Shown: one piece after another, positions 1 to 10,534 of the stretch
Position numbering within the stretch: the stretch's first letter is position 1
Layout: every line of letters starts with the position of its first letter
Assembly (NCBI GenBank): GCA_010094045.1
Contig: ML986601.1
Span: 216,050-280,049 of the forward strand
DNA length: 64,000 nt
Direction: 5' to 3'
From: Lojkania enalia
Taxonomy: Eukaryota; Ascomycota; Dothideomycetes; Pleosporales
The notes under the pieces: model-generated
The model's database searches: none
What the model saw: the letters and a program-made list of their open reading frames with translations, nothing else
Told to the model about the DNA's origin: nothing
Translations under genes and position numbers: made by a program

Positions 1-2242
1 CTACTAAAGAGCCACCCTTAACCACACCCGTGGAGCAGATTACAAGTCGGCTTCCTCTACCTTCACCACCCACCTCCTTCAGTCTATTTTCAATGAATCT
101 GAGCGCTGCAATCTCGGCCCTAGTGATGCCGCCCAGAAAGAAAACGACAACCGTCTTATTGCTGTCATTGTGACTACCATTCAGCATACTTCTTGCCTTG
201 ATCGCCCTCTCCTCACCCGTTTGCGTCTCATCGAAAGTTGCCCCCCGGATATATTTGGTTGCATCGTCGAATATTCGAGAGCCTTGCGCAAGAGGGTTCG
301 CTTGTGCAGCAGCTTGTGGATTGCTTAAAGGTTTAATCAGGTTTGCAAGTGTCTGTTTCTGGATTATGGATTGGATGAGCCGGACACTTAGAGGTGCATA
401 ACCCGAGAAGACGTATGAGATATCGTTTGGTTCCGCTTCATTTACTTCATCGTCCCAGATCCGTAAGTTTCGTCTTAGTGGGCTGTAGTTCGTCACTGAG
501 CCCGGTTTCGCTGCTGGTGCGCCGAGTCCAGACCCACCACGTGGCTGTAACAGACCTATCTTCTCGAGTGAGGAAAGAGTAAGCAGGTGTTGCGGACCAT
601 AAGCCTGTATAACCGCTCGCTTAAAGGTCTCTAGATCCTTGGGTCGCATGCCAGCGTTGGTAGTGCTTTCTAGGCAGAGAAGTCGTAGGACTATGGAAAG
701 AGGCACGTTACGATTGATAAGCTCCATGATGGCATCGTGTTGAGTAGTGGGATCAGCACCAGACATGAGATTCTGCTGGATTTCAAGGGAGCGGAGGAAG
801 ATATCTGAACGGGTGAACTTGATTATTTCTTCCGCCAAAGAAGTATGTAGCTTCAAGCTGGCTTGCTCAGCCTGGTATCCGGGTAATTTGGCAACGAAAT
901 CTCGTAGCTCAGCAGTGGTTTTAGCGGCGAGCTGATTTCGTTCTGTGCTACTTTGCAATCGTCGGGCAGCCTTGTTGAGCAAGTTGCCCACAACGGCAAA
1001 GTTTGAATCACAGAGGGTGGAGTAGAGAGAGTCTTTGGGATCGATAATGACCTTTCGCTTCATGCTTGTAGATGCGGACCCGGTTTGGCCAGGCTGCGGT
1101 GCAACGCCTCCAATGACGGACGAGTCAACCTCTGTCTGATTTGCAGAAATATTGAAGACTTCATCAATCAGACCTTCATAGGTCAATTGAGTCAAAAGCG
1201 CTGTTGGAAAATCAACTTCTCGGTCAATAATGATAATGCTGTCGATTGCAAGACTTGGAGTCAATCCTAAGAACGAGTTTCCACAGTTGCCTTCACTAGC
1301 GGTTACTTCAGTGCGCATGCGAATCAAGAGATCAGCAAGGCGCTTCGCATTGTCTCCTTTGCCAATGATGCGCGGGAACAAGCCATGCTTCTGTTGTTGA
1401 AGCATCAAGGCTTTCGCAGCGAGGTAGATTGTCGTTGGGTCTTTCCGCTGCAGTAAAGTCAGAGCCGGAAATTTCGAGTGATACCATTGTGACATTACTA
1501 GATATAGATCCGTGACAGCGTCATCTAATTCCAGGGACAATACGTCATCGGCGAGCGGAACGAAAAATAATGGCCATTCGCTCACGCTTGCTTCGCCTAG
1601 AACACCGGCTTCCTCTAAAAGCTGATCTGAGACCACTGTACGTCGGGGCACCCAGAAGATAGAGAATTCATGTTCAATTTGACTGTCTCGACGAATTCGC
1701 TTGATTTGGTCTAACGAGAATGTCAGCACCTAATGATAGAGTCTCCCCCTACGGAAATGCAAGAGGTTATCCATAGAAAATGCTGTTAAAATCTATTCAA
1801 TATAGGGATCGAGACTGACGAGACAGAGTTGGAGCTATCTGGCTTGCCTACTTTAAGATCCCATGTTGACGGATGTTGAATGCCTAAATTGAAGGCAGCA
1901 AAGCCAGTACTTACTAGCAACAGTAATCACGGTCTTGGCTTTTTCTCCCCTGACGAGAAAGACAACACTCCGCTGCGATGAGTCGACGTTATCATTCTCC
2001 AGGAAGAAAGGCTTATCCACGCCATATTCCTGAAGCGTGGAAAACTTCACAAGGAGATTTAAGGGTCCCGCAAGCGCCTTCTCGAGGACAAGATTCTTCT
2101 TTCCTCTTATCTAGAAACAAAAGTTAATATGAACGATGTACTATAGGTATTGCAATTACCTTACACCTTCAAGGAGGAGGAGGAGATCACGCCGCGCTTT
2201 TTCAGAAATTTCTGCGGAATTGAACGGCACGGTTGGAGCCAT
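1..2242 (-). CDS. VPS33: Vps33, Sec1/Munc18-family subunit of HOPS/CORVET (3' end cut by window)
   Basis: Three exons: 2242-2165, 2110-1915 and 1710-1, all in frame; the last is open to the window edge, giving about 661 visible residues, close to full length for the family. The protein starts MAPTVPFNSAEI and contains RGKKNLVLEK, KTVITVANQIKRIRRDSQ, EHEFSIFWVPRRTVVS, HGLFPRIIGKGDNAKR and KVIIDPKDSLYSTLCDSNF, all typical of Vps33. It ends in view near the usual C-terminal ICSTGVVKGG strand. In the family, Vps33 is the SM protein that templates SNARE assembly for vacuole and endosome fusion within the HOPS and CORVET tethers. Introns are 54 and 204 nt; the second is long and its acceptor was chosen by frame and homology. 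The next upstream gene, VTA1, is on the same strand and is also endosomal. Confidence 0.93.
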
Positions 2243-2624
2243 AATGCCAAATTCTCAAGGAACTGAGATCTTGCTAGGCCAGTACAGCGGCATGATTCTG
2301 CCACGATATTGCTGCTGCCTAAGACTGCGCTCGTAGGAAGAAGCAAGTCGGTGGTTAGTTTGATGGAGCCTGGCGGCGGGAAGGTGGGAGAGTGCTGAGT
2401 CAGCTGGTGGCTTGGCGACTCATAGGGCATTTTAACCCTCCTTTATCAACAAAAGTATAGGATGGGAAGCTCCGACATATTATTTTATAGTTCATCTCAT
2501 CTGTATGAAATCATTTCTCATTTATCTATGTACTATCATGGGTATAGAATAATATATACGACCGGTTGCGGAACCTAGCAGTCCTTTCTATCATTATTTC
2601 ATATCATACACTATCAATAGTGTT
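2243..2624. other. Intergenic, VPS33 5' / VTA1 3' region
   Basis: About 380 bases between two tandem minus-strand genes. It must hold the VPS33 promoter and the VTA1 3' UTR. It is AT-rich around 2460-2620, and I see no gene in it. Confidence 0.6.
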
Positions 2625-4064
2625 CTAACCAGCGCCCAAAGATCGTAAAGCAATTCTGAGCTCCTTGACGGCAGTGTTGACATCCTCAAAATTCAGCGCA
2701 GATATAGCCCATTTTGCATGCTTCTGGGCCTCCACTACTGATTCTTCGTCGGTTTTGAAGGACCCTTGATGCATGGTTTGCGGTACAGCCGGTATTGGCT
2801 GTGGGTGAATAGATTGTGGAGGTTGCTGAGGAAACTGATAGTGTTGCTGGGGAGGCTGCGGAGGTGGAGGTGATGCGAGTCCCGGTGGTTGAGGCTGGAA
2901 AGAATGATGGAAAGGGGGGTGATTTGGGGGATGGGAAGGTTGTGGGGCGGGTGGTGGGGATGTTGAATTTCGATAAAAGTTCTGCGGGCTAGGTGCATGA
3001 TGCGCCTGGGCTGCCGAAGGAAGCGAGGAGCTCTCAAACGGGGCGGTCATGGGTTCGTCCTCTATCGAGGGTGCCGTTGGTAGGCCTAGAGGAGCATTTT
3101 CTGCCGTAAACGTAGGCACGTCAACGCGAGGAAAATACCCACCACCAATAGAATCAACTGAGCCCTGACGAGACTTTGCAGGTTGCGATATGGGAGAGAC
3201 GTCGCGATGTGAAGCAAAGGTAGGTAGAGATGTGGCTTGGGAATAGCCAGTCGGAGCCGAGGGAAGATTTGGTGGAGGGGATATCCTAGAGGCTGAAAAC
3301 GTTGGAGATGGCTGAGCGCTAGTATTGGGAGCAGATTCTACATAAGGCTGATACGAGTTCTGTGTCTGCAGCGGAGGCGCGCCCCCATTTATGCGCTGGA
3401 CTTCCAGATCGTTCGGATCCAAGGCTGAGGGAGAAGTGGCTTGTGGGGGTACTTCCTGGACTGGGTTGGAGAGATTGGGATCCTCGCCAGCCTTGAGAGC
3501 TTTGACAATGCGGAGGGTATGGTATTTCGCATATTTTAGCTTCGAAGCTATTTCGGGTTCCAATGGATTTTTCCATATTGTCAAAATTTCGAAGAAGGTG
3601 GCCGCGGCGCGGAAGGTGTCGACCGTCTGCCTATTGGAACTATCAGAATTGTAGGCTCATAGTAGGAGGGAGGGACGAGACGTACGCAGTTACTTTGTTG
3701 GCTCGTATTGCGTTATCTGCGCGTGTAAATGTCTCTAGCGCGAACTGCTCGCAATAGGCATATGCGGCTACTTCGTCGACCAGAGCATCCTCGGTCGGGT
3801 AGTCTGCCTTGGTCTGCTCGAGCTTCTCCATCAAATCTGTTGTGAAGAGAGTGCATTCATCGTCACCAGTGTAGAGCTGCTTGGAGACAATCTTTTGGGT
3901 TACATAGAATCGCACTGTCGCAATTAGCACCGACTGGCGGCGGACGAAGCTGGGAACCTACGCCAGTAGGTGATGATGGGCTTGAATTTCTCGAGCTGGT
4001 TAGCACGATGGACGAACTGGGTGATCTCGGCATCCTTGAGCTTAGCAGGGACGTTGGATGCCAT
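2625..4064 (-). CDS. VTA1: Vta1/LIP5, Vps4 cofactor of the ESCRT pathway
   Basis: Three exons: 4064-3962, 3914-3686 and 3630-2625, encoding 445 aa. The N-terminal MIT-like region (residues 1 to about 150) begins MASNVPAKLKDAEI and includes HRANQLEKFKPIITYW and QTVDTFRAAATFFEIL. A long Pro/Gln/Ser-rich linker follows. The last 40 residues carry the conserved Vta1 C-terminal helices (EAQKHAKWAISALNFEDV, ELRIALRSLGAG), which in the family bind and stimulate the AAA ATPase Vps4. The role is ESCRT-III disassembly on endosomes. Start choice: this ATG gives the family N-terminus and lies at the VTA1/PDI divergent promoter. The low-complexity linker explains several overlapping open frames. Confidence 0.95.
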
Positions 4065-4350
4065 TGTTATGGGTATAGCTGTGCAGATGAAGAAATGCTG
4101 CTCAACACACTCGAGGTTGTGGCCTTGGCGTGAATGTCATAGGCCGGGCCCTTGGCGGCGGACCCCTGCCATAGCTGCACCCCGCCGTGCGCTAAGCGGG
4201 TGCCGCAATTGAGAGCTTCACGTAAAGGCCAGCCTGGCAGGAAGTCACCTCACATCATGTAGGCCCCAGTACATAAGCACCCGGACAATCCTACTTCATC
4301 CTCCCGAATTTTCTCTCTTGTCCTAATTCTCTTCTTTACTATTGCTCAAT
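4065..4350. promoter_or_regulatory. Shared divergent promoter, VTA1 / PDI
   Basis: 286 bases separate the two start codons. A pyrimidine-rich tract of about 40 nt (CTCTCTTGTCC.. to ..CTTTACT) sits just before the PDI ATG, as is common for fungal transcription starts. I could not identify a specific factor site. Confidence 0.55.
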
Positions 4351-5978
4351 ATGGTGCGCTCAACTGCCGTAGTCGCAGCTGCGGCCTCGATGCTCTGCGG
4401 TGTCCATGCTGGGAGCTTGTACAGCAAAAACTCGGCCGTCACCCAGATCACGGGTTTGGACTACGATAGAGTCATTGCAAAATCAAATTATACCTCGGTA
4501 CGTTCTAGCTCGTTTATTCCAAGCACAGTCCACTGACCATTGATCAGATCGTTGAGTACGCTGTTCACTATTCTGTCTCCCGCCGCTCTTCCCTTTGTTG
4601 ACAATACCCCTCCAGATTCTATGCCCCTTGGTGCGGCCATTGCCAGAACCTCAAGCCTGCCTACGAGTCTGCCGCCAAGTCACTCGCCGGTATTGCGAAA
4701 GTCGCTGCTGTGAATTGCGATGACGAAGCGAACAAGCCCTTCTGCGGTCAGATGGGCGTTCAAGGATTCCCAACTCTGAAGATCATTAGGCCTGGCAAAA
4801 AACCAGGCAAGCCGACCATCGAAGATTATCAAGGTCCGCGACAAGCAAAGGCCATTGTAGATGCAGTCAAGGACAAGATTCCGAACAAGGTGAAGAGGAT
4901 CACCGACAAGAATTTGGACGAGTGGCTAGAAGAGGACAAAGATTCACCGAAGGCTATTCTGTTCAGCGACAAGGGTCTAACCAGTGCTACATTGAAGACA
5001 CTGGCCATAGATTTCGCTGGATTAATTTCCATTGCCCAGATTCGAAACAAAGAGAAGGCGGCCGTGGAGCGCTTTGGTGTGGAGAAGGTCCCTACGCTTA
5101 TACTTCTTCCCGGTGACTCAAAGGACCCAATCACTTACGAGGGCGAAATGAAGAAAGAAGCCATGGTGGAATTCCTTTCTCAAATCGCCCCTCCCAACCC
5201 CGATTGCCCACCAGAGAAACCCAAGAAGTCGAAGGCCAAGAAAGAGGAGCAGAAGGCATCAAAGTCATCTTCCAAATTCTCCAAAGCTTCGTCTTCTCAC
5301 AAGTCTGCCGACGCATCATCAGCCGCGACATCAGCGAAATCTGAAGTTGTTGAAGAACCTGTGGTTCCCACGGAATCACCAGATCCCAATGTCAAGGTCG
5401 AGGACGCTGCAGAACCGATCATCATCCCTGAAGAAGAGCCAAAGCCTACTATTCCAATTATTGACAAATCCTCTGAGCTCCAGGCATTGTGTCTCAACGA
5501 TAGGAGTACTACTTGCATCCTCGCTATCTTACCCAAGGATGAATCATCTGAGGTAGCGACATCAGCGATAGCTTCTCTTGCCTCGATTCACAAGAAGCAT
5601 GACGCCCGAGCCGGCCACCTTTTCCCGTTCATTGGTGTGCCAGCACCTAATCCGCTAGCGTCTCAAATCTTGAGCGAACTGAAGCTCGGAACTGAGAACG
5701 AGGTTCACCTCATTGCTACTAATGCTAAACGAGGGTGGTGGAAGAAGTATCCTGGACAAACTTTCGGCACTATCGAAGTTGAACAGTGGGTTGACGCCAT
5801 CCGTATGAGTGAAGGGAAGAAGGAAAACCTACCCAACTCTCTGGTAACCAGCCAAGAGAAGGCGGAGGCTAAAGAGGAAAAGCCCACCGAGCAGGAGCCG
5901 CTTAAGATCGTAGTTGAAGAGATTCCAGACGAGCAGGAAACCCCAGAGCCGAGTGAACAGAAGCATGACGAGCTTTAA
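4351..5978 (+). CDS. ER protein disulfide isomerase, single CGHC thioredoxin domain, HDEL tail
   Basis: Three exons: 4351-4497, an 8-nt microexon 4548-4555 and 4616-5978; 505 aa. An N-terminal signal peptide (MVRSTAVVAAAASML, cleavage near GVHA) leads to a thioredoxin domain with FYAPWCGHC at residues 53-61 (active Cys58 and Cys61) and the cis-proline strand GFPTLK. A second thioredoxin-like fold (VPTLILLPG) lacks a CXXC. A Lys/Ser/Glu-rich acidic segment and a third folded region follow, and the protein ends KHDEL, an ER retrieval signal. It is the family of P5/PDIA6-like oxidoreductases for disulfide formation in the ER. The microexon is required to join ...NYTS to IVEFYAPWCGHC in frame. 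Confidence 0.92.
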
Positions 5979-7051
5979 GACCACTTGGCTCCCGGAAATC
6001 TATGTTCGCAGGCTGTATGTATAATTAATTCTTTATTGAGCGTTAGCTCAGGGAATTGTAAAATGATTTGTCTTAGTGGAGGGAACAACGCGTCTTTGGA
6101 ACCGATCGCAACCTATCCATTAACTTTCCTCCGCACTACCATTATCTATCGCATTGCACATCCTCTTTGCATGAAGTTGTGACCTATTCTGTATTTTCAA
6201 GTTATCGTATGATACCTCCCAGCGACGTCCAGTTTTGGAGTTCTCCTACAGATGCAGCCACCCCCTTGCTGTGCCGCACGGCTGCATTTACTTTCGTCCG
6301 TGTAGTTATCACGGCGCTTAATTATATGCAAGCGCTATTTGTTTCATTTACATTGAATGTGCCCGCATTCGTAGGCTTTGAGAATCTTTTACGGAAGATA
6401 CGTGGCTGCACCTTCTCCCCCTGCTTCTCAATACGTTTTCCGCAATGCGAACCTCAGTTCTACGCCAAACATCATAAATTCTTCTTTACCATCCCCGTCT
6501 AACTCAACATTATAATATCAAGAAGCGAAAGTGTTATTCAAAGCTCAATTCGAGCGTCGTCACCACCAGCTTTGTTTAAAGTCGGAGTTCGATTGATGTC
6601 ACTAGTATTGCTTCAGTAATGTTTTAGCGCCTATTGTCCGCTTCTATAAGACGTTTCAAGATCTGAAACACAATAGCGCAATCAATCAACGGCTTGTCCA
6701 ATTAGCTTCGTCTGCTTCCCATTATCATGGCCAGGATGTGTATCCAACCCTATATCCGGCCTGCCGTTTCTAGAGGAGTGAAGAACTATCCATTGGTCCA
6801 AAGGTTGTACTGTCTATCGCTGGTGTGATAGAAAACACGAACCGCAAGGCTCCAAACGCTGGGGCCAGTTTCAAGACTTTAAGTATAGATGCTGTGTTCT
6901 AAATTTACATCTAGATACTGTAAAAGAGGCGGGTTGCTTAGAACATAAAAGCCGCCAGATGGCTTCACTTTTCTTCACAGTTCACATTAATTTTACCATC
7001 TTGAACCTATCCCTTCCATAAGAACTAGTTTTATACCCACTACAATCAATC
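5979..7051. other. Intergenic, no gene seen
   Basis: About 1.07 kb between the PDI stop and the dynamin-like start. Open frames here are short and lack family signatures, codon bias or splice support. It presumably holds the PDI terminator and the promoter of the next gene. Confidence 0.55.
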
Positions 7052-9780
7052 ATGCCGACTCCATCAAATACTACATCTGATTTCGTGAAGCTGTCTGAAA
7101 CCCTGGCGCAGGAATCACTCGAGAAGCTCCAGTCTGCCGAGCAAGTGCAACTGCTCGATGCTATTGACGACCTTCGCAGTCAGGGAGTCGGAAGTTACGA
7201 CATAAGCCTTCCACAACTGATTGTCTGCGGTGACCAATCTTCGGGCAAAAGCTCTGTCCTTGAAGGCCTAACTCGGCAACCCTTTCCCATAAACGATGGT
7301 CGATGCACAACATTCGCGACGGAACTTATCCTTCGGAAAGGCTCAAATGTGAGCATTATATGCTCCATCATACCGAGAAAGCAAGGTCGATCAGATCTAG
7401 AAAAACGAGAGCTTTCGAAGTTCAACAGAGCCTTCAATTCCCGCGACGCTTTTGATCTCGAATCTATTATCAAAGAAGCCAAAGAAATTATGGGCAAAGT
7501 CAGTAAATCAACATTTCATGAAGATGTTCTCCAAATTAAGTGGACTGGGCCTGATCTTCCCTCCCTCTCTATTGTGGATCTTCCAGGACTCTTCGTGACT
7601 CCAATTGAAGGAGAGCCAGATTCTCCAGAAATGGTCCGCAGGCTCGCCAAGCAATACATAGAAGATAAAAGATCCATAATATTGGCCGTTGTGTCGGCAC
7701 GGTGGGATCTAGAACTTTCACAAATTTTCGACTTCGTTTCGAGATACGACCCTGATGCTCAACGAACGTTAGGAATTATCACTAGTCCAGACATGTTGGA
7801 TGAAGGATCAGCGCGCAAAGCACGGTTCCTAGATCTGGCAAGGAATAAGCTGAAGCCATTTGAACTTGGCTGGCATGTCGTTAGGAATCGGAAGTTTGGG
7901 GAACTTAAAACCAGCAGCACTGAGAGGGATGAAGAAGAGAGAAAATTCTTTACCAAACCCGATTGGGCAGATCTTCCTGCTTCCCATGTCAGAATCGATG
8001 CTCTGAAAGAAAGGCTCTCAAAACTGTTGCTGCAACATATCCAGAAGGAACTCCCTTTTCTCGTGGATACCATACGGAACACAATTGTGTCGACAGATGC
8101 GAGGTTGAAAAAGTTGGGCAAATCGCGGAATAGCACAGAGGAGAAGAGGCTTTATCTCATTACAAAAGCGGAAAGATTTCAGGCGCTTACCAAAGATGCT
8201 CTTGAAGGAGCGTATTCTAATACGTTCTTTTCCCTCTCCTCGCCATATGGACAAGTTGCACGGCTTCGGACAGAAATTCAAAATCTCAACCTCGCCTTTG
8301 CTCACACTATGCACTACAAAGGCCACAAATGGGAAATTGTCGGGAACCAATATCACTCGAATAGAGTCAGCAACTCTCAGTCAGACCAAGTGGAAGGAGA
8401 TAGTTTAGAATCTCCTCAGCCCATTCGTATTGATCGAAAAACTTATTTGGTTCAAGAAGTAGGAGCGCGCGTCCAACAAAGCAGACCGGCTGGTCTGCCA
8501 TCCCTTGTGAATCAACATGTCATTGGTATGGAAAACATCATATTAGCTACTGCTTATATTCACTAGTTCCATACTGATTGGTCTCTGACTTTAGGTGAAA
8601 TTTTCCGCGAGCAGTCAGAGCCTTGGGCGAGGATTGCGAACGCGCATTTAAAGCAAGTATTTGACGCCGTTGAGCGCTATTTTGCTCTCAGCTTGAGCTC
8701 TTTAATGGAACCTCAAACATTCCAAAAGCTGATGGCTGAGCGAATCGAGCCTGAGTTAGAAAAACGATGGCAATTGCTTGTAACAAAACTAGAAGAGTTA
8801 TTAATACCCTACCACTCACTAGTTCCAGTAACATATGACCCTAGCTTCACCGAGGAAATTCAAGCAATCAGAGCAAGCCGGTACCAGCCCTTTAAAGATG
8901 GCAGTTATGAGCGACATAGAAGCACCGCAAAGCCTGCGCAATTGTTAACAGAGTCTCTGGATGACTTTACGAGCTCAGAGATACTTGACCTTATGCAGAC
9001 GTATTACAAGGTCAGCTCAGTTTTTCTCTAGCCATTTATCAAGATCTCTATCTCCCCAGATTCGGGACTAATGTGGCCTAATATAGAAAGCCATCTCTGT
9101 GTTTATCCACAATATTGCTGTCCTCGCGATCGAGAGTTGCCTCGTCGGCGACCTTGCAAGCATCTTTTCTCCCACGTTCACCTCAACCCTTGACGAGAAG
9201 AAACTTGCTTTCATTGCGTCCGAATCTGATGATATCTGCAACGAACGAGCCGCATTGGAAGAGAAGTTAGAAGTGTTGAAGAAAGGCAGACGAACTTTGA
9301 GTATTTATTCCGTTCCTGGAAGCGGTAAGTTCAATTCGAACTTCAGCTGATGAACGCTAATCTAGCAAGGCTATCGAGTTCCTGCTCAGCCGAGGCGAGC
9401 ATTTGGCACTCCGTTGCCCTCTAATATACAGCCTCCACGACCGCAGACGGTGGTCCAGACGCCCAAGAACTACGAAAATGAATCGGAATCGGATGGAGGT
9501 CAGTACCTAATCTAAGATTTGATGACTTAACCAACGGAATTAGAGTTGTAACGTCCTCTTAGTTGATGGCATCATAGATGATCTCAAGCGGTTTTCTGTT
9601 ACCTCCCCTACTTCGTTAAGCACCCCTTGTTCCACAAATCCAAATTTTCAGCCATCTGCATCGAGTACTCGACATTCGTATCATACGAAATTCGAGAAAA
9701 AGTCTAGTAGGGGTCAAAAGATACCTCCTGGAATGAATTCATGGGAATTGTCACGGGAGCCCATAACTGTGATGCATTGA
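7052..9780 (+). CDS. Dynamin-family GTPase (Mx/Vps1-like, fungal expanded type)
   Basis: Five exons: 7052-8525, 8595-9010, 9087-9324, 9370-9498 and 9563-9780; 824 aa. G1 P-loop GDQSSGKSS lies at residues 60-68 and G3 is DLPG. The G4 position reads TSPD at residues 244-247 instead of the usual TKxD. The middle/stalk region follows, then a GED with DLMQTYYKKAISVFIHNIAV and a coiled-coil end (ERAALEEKLEVLKKG). A Pro/Ser-rich, poorly conserved tail closes the protein. Dynamin-family proteins remodel membranes by GTP-driven oligomerisation; this lineage-expanded class is usually of unknown function. The last two exons encode only the disordered tail, so their borders are less certain. No pleckstrin domain is visible. 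Confidence 0.85.
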
Positions 9781-10534
9781 TAGTGAAGCTTTGCATTACA
9801 ATGCATCAAGGAGTCCTTTTGAGTGACTGTGACTGTTCGGATTTTTGTAAATTTATGTGTCACTAGCCGGTTTTTTCTCATCGAGGGAGCTTGGAGTACA
9901 AGATCACCGGGGTTCTTTTTTTTCCTTTTCTTTTCTTTAGTGAACCGAATACAGGCCTCTGTTTCCTTAAAGAATAGATTATGAATTCTTGGGTTGAATG
10001 ATTCTTGTTCTTTCCCCACAATTTGATTATAGTCCTTACCAAACGCAGTCCTAAAATCTTTTTATGGGATTTCTACGCTGCATAATGCTAGAGGTACTTT
10101 TAAAGTCAAGCAAGGTCTGACATTGGGTAGTTCGAAACTGTGTCCCTTATATCGCTTAAGGGGATAAGAGGGAATAGTGAGTCGATTGCGCAACCTCTGG
10201 GTGTGACGAATGTAGAGTTAAATAGGAGGAAAAAGTACCTATGGAACATCCCCATAGGTAAGACCTCGGCAATATCCTTCCAACAGGAACCAAGTCATTC
10301 TTAATACTTAGTAATCTTCGCCAAGATAAAATCTTGGCATTTGCACGTGCTCACCTGCCTGCGCCAAGCTTGGAAGTATCGCGAATAGCTTTTCCGTTAC
10401 TCCTTCGGTGTCGCCGCCCACAATAACCTCACCGGCGCAACTTTGTCACGCCTACAAGCCCCCCATCAAGGGTATTGCTCTCAGTGCGACAAGCAGTGTA
10501 TCGAAGACATTCGAGCAGTGCTCGAACCGCCAAC
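9781..10534. promoter_or_regulatory. Intergenic and SF3B1 upstream region
   Basis: About 750 bases with no gene. The section 10030-10400 should hold the SF3B1 promoter and 5' UTR. The frame open from about 10408 to the first exon has no ATG and is 5' leader plus intron, not protein. Confidence 0.5.
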
